This document shows, one piece after another, positions 1-11,340 of a stretch of 64,000 nt of DNA. The DNA is from Irpex lacteus (taxonomy: Eukaryota; Basidiomycota; Agaricomycetes; Polyporales; Irpicaceae). The stretch covers positions 2,356,001 through 2,420,000 of the forward strand of contig MQVO02000002.1 of NCBI GenBank assembly GCA_001986395.2, read 5' to 3'. The position numbers were made by a program, and so were the translations under genes. Under the pieces are notes generated by a model that had not been told where the DNA came from, ran no database searches, and saw only the letters and a program-made list of their open reading frames with translations. The first letter of the stretch is position 1. The number at the start of each line of letters is the position of its first letter.

Positions 1-1454
1 ACTCGGCGTCGTTCGATCTATGAGAGGTGTCGTACAATGCGGCTTGTATGGCAGCGTCCAGACGTTGGGGATTGCGGAACAAGTATTCGGCGACACCGAT
101 CCATAGCCTGAATATCGGTGTCGCGGCGAGTTCGAGGTGGATGTAAGGTTGTATGCCCAGACGAGCCCAACAGTCCACCATGGCGAGGAGTGAGAGATGA
201 GAGTTGGCTGTTGTGCCACCACCAGGCGGAGTGTCCACGTCTTTAGGCTTCTTTCCGAGACTAAATCGATCGAATATGTCTTCTGAGAGCAGAATTGGTT
301 GACGATCCCCCGCTCCGAAGACTTTGTCGCGCGCGTCATAGATTCGTTTCCGAAGACCTGCTTCATCTGCGGAGAGCATAAGCTTGAAGATCTCTGTCGT
401 GCTACGAGCGAATTGGTCTATTTGGACACGGGCGGAGGGGTTGAGGATGGCTAGACCGGCGTATACGTGCCATTTGTTGGAGTATATGCGCAACATGATG
501 TTGACTTTGACTGTCTCGATACCTTTGACGTAGTATCCGTGTTCCCATGGGTATGACTGCTCGCCTGCCCAAGCGGTACCCATACTGCAGAGGTGTTAGG
601 GCTCGTTTGTCTTACGCTCTGATGTATTGCGTACCTCAGGAATGCGGCATGTGTTACCGCTTGAGTGTTTGCAGTGACGATATCGTGCTCGTCGTAAGAG
701 AGGTAGACGAAGCGGGACTTGAGCGGTTTCAAAATACTCTCGACAAGTTGAACGGACTCTGCGGGGGCCCGATGATTTATAATCACCTGGTGCAAATTTT
801 CCTGTTAGTCCCTTCAAGGTACATAAATGCAGGGCGCACTGACCAGCGGCTGGCCGAGTGGTGATACTGTGGGTCCGTGCAGCGAGTGACATGAGACTAT
901 GTGTACATCGTTTGGGAGATACTTCTCGAATGCTGCGCGCTCTGGTGCCTTGACAGATGTCTGACTAGCGACAACGGCACCTACTTTCGTAGCTGAGGGA
1001 AAGGAAGCTTCTTAGCTTGATGAACCGGAGGGAAGGTAAATGATCGTACAAGGACCGTATTCAGCAACTACCCGGTCAATGTACTCGGCTTCGACAGAGT
1101 ACATGATCCAATCAGAGATCCGCGACACGGCGTGACCGTCCCGAAGAACAGTGATAGAGGGATTGCCTGAGGGGTGGGGTAAACAGGCGATCTTCAAACA
1201 CACCTCACAGGGAGCGACGCATACCCTCATAGGTCTTCTGCAGCGCTTCAAACTTGCTTGGTAGATCACAAATGAAGATCCTAAGAGGACCAGTCAATGA
1301 AACCACTATAGAACGGTCTGTGGCTATCGTACCTTTTCCATCCCGCTGCCGCAAGCTGTTTCGCATACATGGTGCCCATCGCACCCATCCCAATCAGACC
1401 AATTGCTGGCTGCTCCTCCACCGGCGCATCTGGCGTTACATCTGGCTTCACCAT
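1..1454 (-). CDS. TYR1: Prephenate dehydrogenase (NADP+), C-terminus cut by window edge
   Basis: Oxidatively decarboxylates prephenate to 4-hydroxyphenylpyruvate in tyrosine biosynthesis. Five exons can be joined on the minus strand. Exon 1 starts at the ATG at 1454 and encodes the Rossmann dinucleotide motif GLIGMGAMG, followed by an intron at 1281-1332 and ICDLPSKFEALQ. Next come VLRDGHAVSRISDWIMYSVE, the segment around VGAVVASQTSVKAPE with CHSLHGP, NHRAPAESVQLVE, and DEHDIVTANTQAVTHAAFLS joined to MGTAWAGEQSYPW. The rest runs off the window at base 1. Donors (GTACG, GTATG, GTCAG) and acceptors fit basidiomycete introns of about 50-70 bp, and every junction keeps frame. Motif order matches yeast Tyr1, including the D-E-H-D and T-Q-A-V-T-H-A signature. 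No internal break is seen. Confidence 0.93.
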
Positions 1455-3753
1455 CCTTTAGTGTCGTAGGTTATGGCACAAGTTCAACTGTTGTCTTGGC
1501 TGGTCTTGTTGATGAAGCTCTGCTGCTGCAGCTGGTCCTGGTCAAAGTTTTCAGCTTCGGCTCGAACGGGATGGAATGGCAAGGGCATACTCACAAGACC
1601 TCCGTTTCACGAGGTCAGCACGGATATTGGATGCGAATATATAGTCCATCGTCTACCTCTGCGTCTACGCAAATAGATGATGACTAGATGACTCGTTGAG
1701 TAGCTGAGGGCTTTACCCGGGCGAGAGGGAATCATTTACCGCAGGCGCCCATATGATTTCGCTTCCCATCAGTGCCAGTGCGTTCACCTCATTGTCGCGG
1801 AGGTGGCCAAGCACGCTCAGCGTAAAAACACGCCGCTCACAAGTTCTAATCAGACAATCTCAGCACCGAGTAGGCACGGGGAATTCTACAGCGAGCAATA
1901 CGCGCAAGGGTTGACGAAATACTCGCATGCTGCCGTGCTAAACCTACATCTACTATTCGTCTACTGCCAGTGTAACTTACGTGCATTGATCATCAGCAGT
2001 CCCAAGTGCATTCAGATTAACATCCGTCTACAATGATCGTCCCTTCTATAATCTATCGCTGGTCCGAGCATTAGGTCCTGCAAATTTGGGAAATGGGTAG
2101 CTGTCTCAAGGTACATAATGTTACATGTAAGAGTACGATAACTTACGTATGTAGAATTTGAGCACGGCGTATCTGCCAGCGTATCTGAGTTGGAAGCGTG
2201 CATAAAGCAGATCATCAGAAGAGGAGCGGAGATCAGAGGATATGAAAATTCAGCGGGGCGTTCTCTTCGAAGCAGCCAGAGAAGGAACAACGTGCGGTTG
2301 ATGTTAGGTATCATGTTCATTGTGAGAACCTTCGCGGTAATTCTGCGCCCTGCGTAATAACTTCGTCAGATCTCGCGAAGATAAGGATAGGTCCGAGCTT
2401 TACTCACCAATCCGCCGTGTTGACGAAGTTCACGTCATTCATCCAACTGCTCCATGGTAAAGTCTTCTAAACAGATACTTGCATATCAGTAGAGCCTCGG
2501 TATTCTAAAACACATATGAGCGATGTTAATTGTCAAAGGTTAATGCGTACCATTGATCACACTACCGGTACTCTGGGAGGATAACCAAGAATTGTGAGGT
2601 TACGTAGCAGATTTCTTTCTAAATCAAAGCTGTCTGTCATGCGAGTTAAAAATGAGTCTGTACTGTAGCCGTAAACAAGATAGACGACCCGCAAGTTTTC
2701 CATAGGTATTGCATGTTCGCTACGTACTAGAGTCATAATAGCGTACCCTTCACGTGTAGCGGGCTGCTACAGGCTGCTACCGATGTCCTTTCCGAACATT
2801 ATGTAGAGAGCTGCTCGCAATTACGAGAGCCGTGTCACGCGTGTTGGTGTTGTCCTAAATGACCACAAGTACCAGGTGGTAGCGAGGACTAAGCCTGTGA
2901 GAGCTTGGCGCTGACAGGCGAAGCTTACATCCGATGGGCTTACCATAAAGGGAAGTTATACCGGTAATTTCCGCTGCCTCCACTGGCAGTGAGACTCGGA
3001 CTCGGACTTCGTGGTACTTGCATCACGTTCAGTGTCTTGTTTTATCCCACGACGTATCTAGGCAAACTGATTGATTGCACCAATGTGTACGGAATGGAGG
3101 AGACAGGATCAAAATGTTGAACTTTCTACACCTTGATATTCTCATCGGCCTCTCCGCACATCAGTTACCTGGGCGCATGTGAAGGTCCTGAAGGAGACGA
3201 ACATCTTATGATGGTCCTCCTCGAGGCGAACGAACAGATATCTTTGTGTAGGACTCACAGCCTCTCAATACTAATATGCCATATACGTGCTCACCTATGG
3301 TGTTGCTATTTGACAGATAAAGATGCCATCCCGTGCTACCGTAGACCACTGCTCTCGTTCCCATACTGTGCTCACCGCGGTGACCATCTAGCATTCAAAT
3401 ACACATCGGGTGCCGACTCTGCCACCGGTGAGGTTCACTGCTCGCACTTGCCCGTTCTCTCGTCCTCGTTGGGCTGTATCTTCTTCCAACAGTAAGTTGT
3501 TTTCATAGTGAATCTTCTGTGACATACTCATCGCAGCTCAACGTCTAGGATGCTATACAGCACTGTGGAAGTAGGATACGTTGTACTTATCGAGGTTTCT
3601 CAGTCAATGCCTGTGCGGGTCCCACCAGCGAAACTAACTTGCAAACATGCATGGCGTATTGCAGGAGGAACATGTCTCGAGCATTGTTGGTAGGTGCCCG
3701 TATGTGTTTGCATTTAATTGCGTACTCACTGATAACTGTTGGATGGTTACTCG
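1455..3753. other. Intergenic stretch, no supported gene
   Basis: About 2.3 kb between TYR1 and the membrane-protein gene. Short open frames exist (2012-2320 minus, 3133-3495 plus) but neither shows a recognisable domain. The 3100-3740 part contains GT/AG pairs and may hold 5' exons (a signal peptide, for example) of the downstream membrane-protein gene; I could not connect them with confidence. The shared promoter of the divergent genes should lie here. Confidence 0.4.
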
Positions 3754-5040
3754 ATGTTTTACCCAAATTATGGGACCGTAGAACACTGCCACTCGGATGT
3801 TGCGTGCATCAGCACTTACTTTCCCCCAGACACACGCTTCGCTCTCCCGCCGGGGCCAATTCACATCACATTCGATACGAGCAGTAGCAGCAGCACTTCC
3901 TATCCAACTTCTTCATCGGTTTTAGAGAGTGCTTCATCTACCACAGCAACTCCCTCATTGCCAATAGCTGGCTCCACAACCGAAAACACGCCTGGCCCAA
4001 GCTCCCAATCTCAATACCAATATAGCAGCTCTGGAACGCCAACAGCAATATCATCCTCAACTCCCATAAGCCTCAGTAAAAGCGCCAGCTCCTCGATATC
4101 TCCACCGTCATCCAAAGAACATTTCTCCCCATCTTTAGTCCCCTCCGAGTCTAACTTTGACTCCCCGGACTCCCCACTGCATAGTACAGTACTAGTCGTA
4201 ACGTCTACTTCCTCGGAATCTTCCCACACGTCCATGCCACAGGAAACACAGACGCAACCGACTCCGGAGCAGGCCCTCTCATTGAGACATTCCTCAAGAG
4301 CCGGCCCTATCGCAGGAGGCGTAATCGGCGGCCTCCTCCTAGTTGCTGCTCTTCTCCTACTCTGGCTCTACAGAAAGAGAATCCTCAATCGTTGGAGCGG
4401 AAGACATCGTGTTGCACCAAGCTCAGAGTTCCTCAACGCCGGTATACGCGCACTCACCCCTCGGGATGGTATGCTCGGTGCAGAGCGACAGCAACGCGTG
4501 ATGAGCGTGCACGAAGACAGCCGTACCGTACTGACTGGTCCTTACGTGGTGACTCAGCATATCCGAAGAAGTAGCAGTGTTCCGCCTTCCAGCCCTCTAT
4601 CTTCTCCTCAAGGCGTTTTTGCAGAGAGGCTGGGGAACTCGCAGTGGTTGAACGATGCTTCGAGGAGACGGGAGGAGCTCTACCAAGCTGCTGCTTCCAG
4701 CGGGTCCACTGACAGTCAACAAGATCTCGTCGCTTCTGCTTACCCGAGGTCCCCTCCACCTTTGATGGTGCACTATACACCTCCTGCATTATATCCCTCC
4801 TCGCCACGAGACGTCAGCTCGCATGCGAGGCAGGAATCGGGTACCACTGTACAAGCGTCACATGGAGGTTCTGGTCGTAGAAATTCGGACCCTTTCCAAG
4901 ACCAGAGTGATTCTGAGGAGGCTATGCAAACTACGAGTCCCATGTTGAGCCCGAGCAAGGCGAACCGGGTGGATGCGCAGGCAGATGCAGCGACAGGGAC
5001 GAACGTAACAGTGGCTGAAGAAATCGGGTGGGCTGTCTAG
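3754..5040 (+). CDS. Ser/Thr/Pro-rich single-pass membrane protein
   Basis: The frame is open from 3739 to the TAG at 5038-5040; the first in-frame ATG is at 3754, but an upstream exon is likely because no signal peptide precedes the ectodomain and a plausible 3' splice site (CCGTAG) lies near 3780. The N-terminal part has four Cys/His residues (EHCHSDVAC), then about 110 residues dominated by Ser/Thr/Pro, probably O-glycosylated. One transmembrane helix follows (GGVIGGLLLVAALLLLWLY, encoded about 4315-4374), then the basic stop-transfer RKRILNRW. The cytosolic tail of about 215 residues is Ser/Pro-rich. The architecture resembles fungal Mid2/Wsc-like wall sensors in outline only; no family-defining domain is visible, so function is unassigned. 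Confidence 0.7.
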   Translation: MFYPNYGTVEHCHSDVACISTYFPPDTRFALPPGPIHITFDTSSSSSTSYPTSSSVLESASSTTATPSLPIAGSTTENTPGPSSQSQYQYSSSGTPTAISSSTPISLSKSASSSISPPSSKEHFSPSLVPSESNFDSPDSPLHSTVLVVTSTSSESSHTSMPQETQTQPTPEQALSLRHSSRAGPIAGGVIGGLLLVAALLLLWLYRKRILNRWSGRHRVAPSSEFLNAGIRALTPRDGMLGAERQQRVMSVHEDSRTVLTGPYVVTQHIRRSSSVPPSSPLSSPQGVFAERLGNSQWLNDASRRREELYQAAASSGSTDSQQDLVASAYPRSPPPLMVHYTPPALYPSSPRDVSSHARQESGTTVQASHGGSGRRNSDPFQDQSDSEEAMQTTSPMLSPSKANRVDAQADAATGTNVTVAEEIGWAV

Positions 5041-5217
5041 GAATAGTAATATTGGACTCTCGTTCACCTGGATATTTGATACTCAGGACCATGATTCTGG
5101 GTATGGACTCTTTCTGTCGTTTACACGTGTACATTTTAGCTGTAGTCGTACCCGCTCGCCGGTACTGTTAAATACGTTCGTTATTTGGGATTCGACTTGA
5201 GAAATACCTTTATACCA

Positions 5218-7145
5218 CTACTCCCTCGGGATCTCATATGCGCTTCTCTTTCCTTTCACGTCCTTCGCCCTATAATACTCAAACTCATCATCCACCGCCT
5301 CAATAAGATCAGCTTTCTCCAAGAACTCCAACGCGTCTCTGAAGCTTACAATATAAGATTCAGTCTTTCTCCAAGTTAAGGGTCAAAGTACTTACATGGT
5401 ATCGCTGTAGGATATGTTATCCTGACTATGAGTCCTCTTGACGTGTTGCGCGATCACTCGTATATGTACACCTCCGGAACCACCGTCTTCTTTGATCTTG
5501 AGTAAAATACTTCTCTGGAGTAACGTGAGATGAGATAATGGATCTCGTGTAGATAGTTGAGGCCTCCGGTTATTGGTAGTACGTTCCGTCGCAGGTGAGG
5601 CAGGTGTCGACGACCTAGAATCCCTAGATGAGGAACTGCCAGCGGCGGTTGCGGCACGTGTAGAGGTATCCGCACGACGGCTATCTGGAGTGGGAGACTT
5701 GGGTGTTGGACTCGATTCGGTAGCTGCTCCTTTTCCCTTACTCTTGCTTGTGCTAGTGGCAGTGGAAGAGGCGGATCTGGTCTGCTTAGACCCAGGACTA
5801 TTTATGGCAAGCGATCCCGTTCCACTATCAGAAGGGGACGTAGCGCTTGCGTCTCTCCAAATCTCACGGCGGCTCTCCGGGGCAGGAGCGGTTGGAGTCG
5901 GTTCGGTCGCGACACCTTTGTCTTTCCATCTACCCTTAACAGTAGTGCTAGGACTAGTGGTGAACCTAGTCTGCTTAGAGCCAGCCTGAGCTCCACTAGC
6001 CTCGGCCGCACCTGCGGGACTATTCAAGTTGAGAGACTCCATAGCATCGGTCGGGGACGTAGGAGACTGTGCTCTTGTACTTGTTCTACGCGATGGCTTC
6101 GTAGGGGTATGCGGTGGGGAGGGAACGGAAGGTGGATTGTGGGGAGACTGTCGAGGTGCTCGAGGTGCGGATATCGTTCTTGCCGGAGCGGGCGTGTTCG
6201 TAGGGTGGTCCTTTAGTACGCTGGGTTCGTACATGTCGTCGTCGTCGCTATCCGAACTGTCGCTGGAGTCTGCGTCCACCTGTCGACCCTTGCCTTTCAC
6301 GTCCTTATGATCATTGGCCTCAGGTTCACGTCGTATGATCGAACCGGGCTATTAAGAATGAGTATATCAGATCACGATGTATTGGATCGAAACGTGAAGG
6401 ACACTGTTATGACATGATAGAAAACTCACCGGTGGGCCTCGTTCGTACATTAACTCGGTCTTAACAACCTCCAATGCATGATAATACGGCTCATGAGGAT
6501 CGGCCACAGGTCTCATATAGTCGATCCTCAGAAAGTTCTTTCCACCCCCGAATTTCGACTCGTCCACGCGTCCTACGATACTCACATACCGCAGGCTTGG
6601 CAGCACACCCCGTTCGGATCTGGGAAGCAGGGGAGCATACTCGTCTGAATCTATGCCAGACAAGGACGCAAAGAGTGGCTGGTTCGGGTTGATGGTCCCG
6701 TCGTCGAGTTTGTAGGTGGCGTAGGAACGGTTGATGTTCTCTTCTCGGATCGTGGCTACGATGCGTACCTATAGTATATGGAACGAATAAGTACATAAGT
6801 ACACCGCAACTTTTGAGAATGTAGACAGATGAGACTTGGATTTCATACAAAAGATTTGAATGGGGAAATACAAATCACTTGGACGTACGGATTGAAAACT
6901 ACGTCCGTTAAGCACAAACAGCTTGGTCGCTGGATCACGCTGTGCTTTCAGGAGTTGGCGTAATGTCACCGGTCGAAGGACGTCTTTCGGAGATATTTTC
7001 TATTCCAGATCTTAGTGAGGGTGTTTTGAAATCTCTCCGTGGCTCTGTACACTGTATTGAAGATACACACCCATTTTGATTGAGAAGCGGATGACTGTTC
7101 GAGTTCAAGTTCATCAGCGCTACCATCCGCTTGAGTCCCAGCCAT
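5218..7145 (-). CDS. Divergent RPA32 (RPA2-like) paralogue with long acidic linker
   Basis: Probable single-stranded-DNA-binding protein related to the 32-kDa subunit of replication protein A. Exon 1 is 7071-7145 (MAGTQADGSADELELEQ...), followed by PVTLRQLLKAQRDPATKLF, then the OB-fold segment with VRIVATIREENINRSYATYK, YVSIVGRVDESKF and FLRIDYMRPVADPHEPYYH. A long exon (about 5390-6354) encodes an acidic, Ser/Pro/Thr-rich linker of about 260 residues, then DPLSHLTLLQRSILLKI and GGVHIRVIAQHV. The last exon has RDALEFLEKADLIEAVDDEF and stops at 5218. That C-terminus is the winged helix of RPA2. It is roughly twice the usual 270-290 residues because of the linker. The canonical RPA2 lies at 21857-23116 in the same orientation. 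A meiosis- or stress-specific role is possible but not shown. Confidence 0.8.
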
Positions 7146-7889
7146 CTACGACAATTCGGCGTGGAAGTCGGAATTCCTTTCGATCGTGATTAGTCGTAGT
7201 TGTGGCAAGGCCGGTTGTAAGCTCTATGCAGTAAACTGGAGAGATACGCGACAACGGAGACTCTTGGTTACTGAGCCCACGACAACCGTGGGTACTAACG
7301 CTGATCTAGTACGGATGATTCAACATTCAGATCTCAGTGAGTATCGTGACGTACTAGAGTCAGTGGCGTCGCAAGCAATGTATTCGTATTGCAGGTCCTG
7401 GGTTGAACGTTGAACGTTGAGTGGCCCAGGTGAGAGCACTGTGATCACTGGCATGGTCAGGGTCATACATGCCTTCCCACGTGGGAGACTCGGAGCATAT
7501 ATACTCATGGTCTCGGATCACTCTTTACAACACCTGCCTTCATCCCTTCATCTCCTTCAACGCCTCAGCACTTCAGCACTTTGGTACTCACATGCCCCAA
7601 GTTCACAAATATGTCTTCGGCGGAAAATATAGGCTCTGGGTACCAAATGGCCACAATTAATCTTGCGGAGCTCTTGTCATGAGACATTCTGTGCTAGGTT
7701 ATACCCGTCATTGAACTTGAAGGTAGCTACTTCGAGGGTGTAGTCCTTGAAGCTGCACATCTTAATATCACGAAGAGAAGGCAAAATAGTATCTGGTGCG
7801 TGCGCGAGATGAGCTCTCTCTGCGGCTCGGCTGATCTCGCACTTGCTTCTCCAGCAGCACCCCCGTCTTATTTTGGACTGATGTCAAAC

Positions 7890-7978
7890 AACGCGTCGCC
7901 GCGTCGCGATCGAACACGGCTGACGGTTTGTTTGGCTCGTCTTATGTCAGCCGTGGTGGCGGTAGGATTCCTATAAAG
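7890..7978 (+). promoter_or_regulatory. TATA module of unit 1
   Basis: ACGCGTCG and CGCGTCGCGATCGAAC precede a perfect 10-bp inverted repeat, CACGGCTGAC (7915-7924) with GTCAGCCGTG (7946-7955). A CTATAAAG box follows at 7971-7978, then a CT-rich stretch typical of strong fungal Pol II start regions. Confidence 0.55.
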
Positions 7979-8621
7979 TCCCCCTCGTCGTCGCAAGTCA
8001 ACCCTCATCTCTCTTTCCTCTCTTCCACCACCTTCCCTCCTCTTGACTGCCTCCTCTAGGGCTCGTTCGTCGCAGCGAGTCAACATCTGTGTCACATACA
8101 GTCTGGCTGCTTTACCCAATGTCTCTCTGGCCGTCGCCGTTGTCGTTCCTCCGTTGCTCAACGTTCGTCGTGACGCCCTTCGTGCCGTGACATGGCTTCA
8201 ACCTTCCAACGTCTGGCAGTAGCCTACCCTCTCTACCATCCACCACTCCGGATGGTATTCACCCCTTGACATGCGATGCTCGGGATCGTGTCCCTCGTCG
8301 CTACTCAGAGGTCATCCACTCAACTTTCCTTGTGTAGTTGACAGGGTCTTTCGGTGAGCACTTTAGGTTGTTTACGACTCACATCAGTCGCTGACAGCCT
8401 GTTAGCAGGCGCCATGTCTTGTGCTCTCCCTGGGGTTTACCCTGCCGGCTGGGTCTCCGATAACTACGTGCAACCTTCATGCTGGCCACCTTGGCTGGAC
8501 TCTTCTCTCTCCGGCGACATCCTCTATGGCTCTCAGCTTCTCTGACACGTCTAGAACGATCACTTCAGTCTTCCGAGGGCTAGCCACCACTCGACTCACT
8601 TCAGGCGTTTGCAGGATATAC

Positions 8622-8790
8622 GGCTGCGAAGAAAATGCAGAACGGGGGCTGCGTTGGTGGTGGTGATGAAAAGATGACGATGAATTTGCGGGAATCATTT
8701 CTATTACTAGGCTGCGAAGAAAATGCAGAACTGGGGGCTGCGTTGGCGGGGGTGATGAAGAGAATTTGCTTATCAACATCGAGAAAATGG
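8622..8790 (+). repeat. GGCTGCGAAGAAAATGCAG minisatellite, 2 units (unit 1)
   Basis: Two copies of the 19-bp core at 8622 and 8710, each followed by a divergent GGGGGCTGCGTTGGnGGnGG / GATGAA tail of about 60-70 bp. Confidence 0.8.
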
Positions 8791-8799
8791 CTGGCATCT

Positions 8800-9960
8800 A
8801 TCTGTGTTACTCTGTCCTGTGGCTAGCGGTCGACGTCTGATCTGTTCGGTTCTTGTGTTGTGTTCGTACTTGGACTTCTTCCACGAATTGGATCAGATCT
8901 TCGCCTCCTCTCGTTCTCTCCCTTCACCAAACGTTTGAGCACCAAGTACAACGAAAGGTCAAAACAGCAACTGGTACGTGCGCGAGGAGAGCCTCTCTCT
9001 ACGACCGGACTGACTCCTGTCAGCCGCCCCGTTCCATTCGAACTGGACCGCCGCGTTATGATCGAACATGGGCTGACGGTTTGTTTGGCTTAGGCTTCTC
9101 TTATGTCAGCTGTGGTGGTTGGATTTCTATAAAGTCCCCCTCGTCGTCGCAAGTCAACCCTCATCTCTCTTTCCTCTCTTCCACCACCTTCCCTCCTCTT
9201 GACTGCCTCCTCTAGGGCTCGAAGTCAATGACTGTGTCGCCTACTACAGTCTGCTGGCTCTACGCTATGCCTATCTGGCCCTCCCCTCTTGTCGTCGATG
9301 TCGCTCCCTTGTCGCTCATTGTCTTTCGCGGCGCCCTCCACGCTGTGATGTAGCCTGCAACCAGCAGTAACATACCCTCTCTGTCATCCACCACCGCTCA
9401 TGCGATGCTTGGGGTCGCGGCACCCATCGTTACTCGGAGGTCATACAGTCGAGTCTTTCGGTGAGCAATTCCGTTTGTTGACGATCCACGCTGGTGGCTG
9501 ACAGCCCGTCAGTAGGAGCTCTCCTGCGCTGTGCCTAGCTGTGCCTCCCTTCACGTCTGGCGACTACGCTCAACCTTCATGCTAGACACCTTCGCTGGAC
9601 TCTCCTCCCCGGCAACATCTTCTCTCGCTATCTGGCACTCTCCTCAGACGCATCTACTCTAGCACGACTACCTCAGCCTTCCTAGGGCCAACCACCACTC
9701 GGCTCACTATGGGCATTTGTAGGATACAAGGCTGCGAAGAAAATGCAGAACTGGGTGCCCGTAGCGGCGTTGACGGGGCGATGAAAAGATGACGATGAAC
9801 ACGCGGGGATCGCTTGTTTTACTAGGCTGCGAAGAAAATGCAGAACGGGGGCTGCGTTGACGGGGGTGATGAAAAGACGACGATGAACTAGTTGGTCATT
9901 TCTAAGGCTGCGAAGAAAATGCAGAACTGGGGGCTGCGTTGGCGGTGATGCGAAAGAGAA
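8800..9960 (+). repeat. Spliced-unit repeat, copy 2 (type A intron)
   Basis: Same layout as copy 1. TATA is at 9127, the intron is 9461-9515 (TCTTTCG before the GTGAGCA donor, CTGAC branch, GTCAGTAG acceptor) and three minisatellite cores lie at 9730-9924. The distance from TATA to donor is 334 bp, against 383 bp in copy 1. No conserved reading frame is seen. Confidence 0.6.
9045..9134 (+). promoter_or_regulatory. TATA module of unit 2
   Basis: CCGCCGCGTT and GATCGAACATG, then GGCTGAC (9071-9077) with a one-base-mutated partner GTCAGCT, then CTATAAAG at 9127-9134. Confidence 0.5.
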
Positions 9961-9990
9961 ATAGCTTATCGATATCGAGAAAATGGCTGG
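9730..9990 (+). repeat. GGCTGCGAAGAAAATGCAG minisatellite, 3 units (unit 2)
   Basis: Cores at 9730, 9825 and 9906, identical over 19 bp. The spacing is 95 and 81 bp. The last copy carries the GGGGGCTGCG-type tail, as do the last copies of the other arrays. Confidence 0.8.
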
Positions 9991-10451
9991 CATCGTCTCT
10001 GTCTTTGTTGCTCTGGTGTCATGGAATATCTTGTCGACGTCGCTGGCGGACGGATCTGTTCGGTTCTCATCTTGTCTTCGTACTTGGGCTTCTTCGGCGA
10101 ATGCGATCGGAACTTCGTCTCTATCTACGCTTCAGCACTTCAGCACTCTGCAGGACCCATGCCTTTTGAACACGTCTTCAAGAGACAATATAGGCTGTCC
10201 TTGTGACATTAGACACCCAACGGTTACTATCGCCTTGCGGAACTCTCGTGGTGAGACGTTCTATGCCGAGTACATGAATATCCCAATCGACTGCTTCGAG
10301 GGTGCAGTTCTCGAAACTGCACACCTGAATACAACGAAGGAAACTTAGGATCGTATCTGGTGCGTACGCCAAGAGAGACTCCCACTGCGGCTCGGCTGAC
10401 TTCACACTGGCTTCTCCAGCCGCACCCCCGTTTCATTCTGAACCTGCGCCA

Positions 10452-10544
10452 AACGACGCGTCGTCGGGTCGCGATCGAACATGGCTGTCGGTCTGTTTGG
10501 CTCGTCTTATGTCAGCCGTGGTGGCGGTTGGATTTCCTATAAAG
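10452..10544 (+). promoter_or_regulatory. TATA module of unit 3
   Basis: GACGCGTCG and TCGCGATCGAACATG, then a left arm with one substitution (GGCTGTC), the intact right arm GTCAGCCGTG, and CTATAAAG at 10537-10544. Confidence 0.5.
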
Positions 10545-11091
10545 CCCTTCCCCCTACCCCCGTCGTCGAAAGTCAACCTTCACCGCTCTTTGCTCTCTAC
10601 TACCCTCTAGAGTGCTTGCACGTCGCAGCGAGTCACAACGAGTCAGCGTATGTACCATCTCCGGTCTATCTGTTCTACGGCATGTCTCTCTCTCCTGCGT
10701 CGTCGTCGTTCCTCCGTTGTACATCGTCTTCCGCGCCGTGACCTAGCCTGTAACCTGCCAACATCCACTGGCAGCAGCTCACCCTCTTGACCCTCGACCA
10801 CTCCTCATGGCATACACTGGTAGTTGAAAGCCCTCCACACCCCGACTCGCTAGCTGTGGCCCTTCCTCCGTTGGTCATGATCACACAAGTTGGCCTTCAT
10901 ACGCCGGTGAGTACCTATTCCTCCCATCTATATCTCCTCGGAGCTAATCGTTTTACATGCAGACTTGGGTGGTGCTAGTTGAGACGTCAACCCGCTCGGT
11001 TTAACGGGACGCTACGGTCACTCTCGACTGCCTCCCCAACCTTTCTCGAGCTTCAAAGCTTCAGAATTCAACAAAGAGATGAACATGACAA

Positions 11092-11330
11092 GGCTGCGAA
11101 GAAAATGCAGAACTGGGTGCCCGTAGCGGCGTTGATGGGGGTGATGCAAAGATGTCGATGAACTTGCAGGATCTATTACTAGGCTGCGAAGAAAATGCAG
11201 ACATGGGTGCCCATAGCGGCGTTGGTGGTGATGATGCAAAGATGTCGATGAACTTGCTGGATCGTTTCCGTTACTTATAGGCTGCGAAGAAAATGCAGAA
11301 TTGGGGGCTGCGTTGGTGGTGGTGATGAAG
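11092..11330 (+). repeat. GGCTGCGAAGAAAATGCAG minisatellite, 3 units (unit 3)
   Basis: Cores at 11092, 11182 and 11280 (spacing 90 and 98 bp). Unit tails contain TAGCGGCGTTG and GATGTCGATGAACTTGC. Confidence 0.8.
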
Positions 11331-11340
11331 AGAATGAGCT

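Larger units (their letters stand above)
7530..8795 (+). repeat. Spliced-unit repeat, copy 1 (type A intron)
   Basis: First of five related units, each with the same layout: 5' spacer, TATA module, CT-rich leader, exon, one short intron, exon, then a short minisatellite. Here the TATA is at 7971, and the intron is 8354-8408 (GTGAGCA donor, CTGAC branch, TTAGCAG acceptor). Minisatellite cores start at 8622 and 8710. Open frames after the TATA are short and not conserved between copies, so the transcript is probably non-coding or decayed. No reverse transcriptase, transposase or terminal repeats were recognised. Confidence 0.6.
9965..11340 (+). repeat. Spliced-unit repeat, copy 3 (type B intron)
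   Basis: Same layout. TATA at 10537, intron 10907-10962 (ACGCCG before GTGAGTACC, GCTAATC branch, ACATGCAG acceptor), minisatellite cores at 11092, 11182 and 11280. The intron and flanking exon differ from copies 1 and 2 but match copy 5, so two subtypes exist. Confidence 0.6.

Noticed and set aside
1803..2320. ORFs at 1803-2036 (+) and 2012-2320 (-)
   Set aside because: Short, overlapping on opposite strands, no domain and no convincing splice partners.
8477..11239. Minus-strand frames repeating VLHFLRSL
   Set aside because: The repeated peptide is simply the translation of the 19-bp core; frames change from copy to copy and lack starts.
7530..11340. CRISPR-like array
   Set aside because: Repeats are 19 bp with partly homologous 60-80-bp spacers in a eukaryotic genome; it is a minisatellite, not CRISPR.
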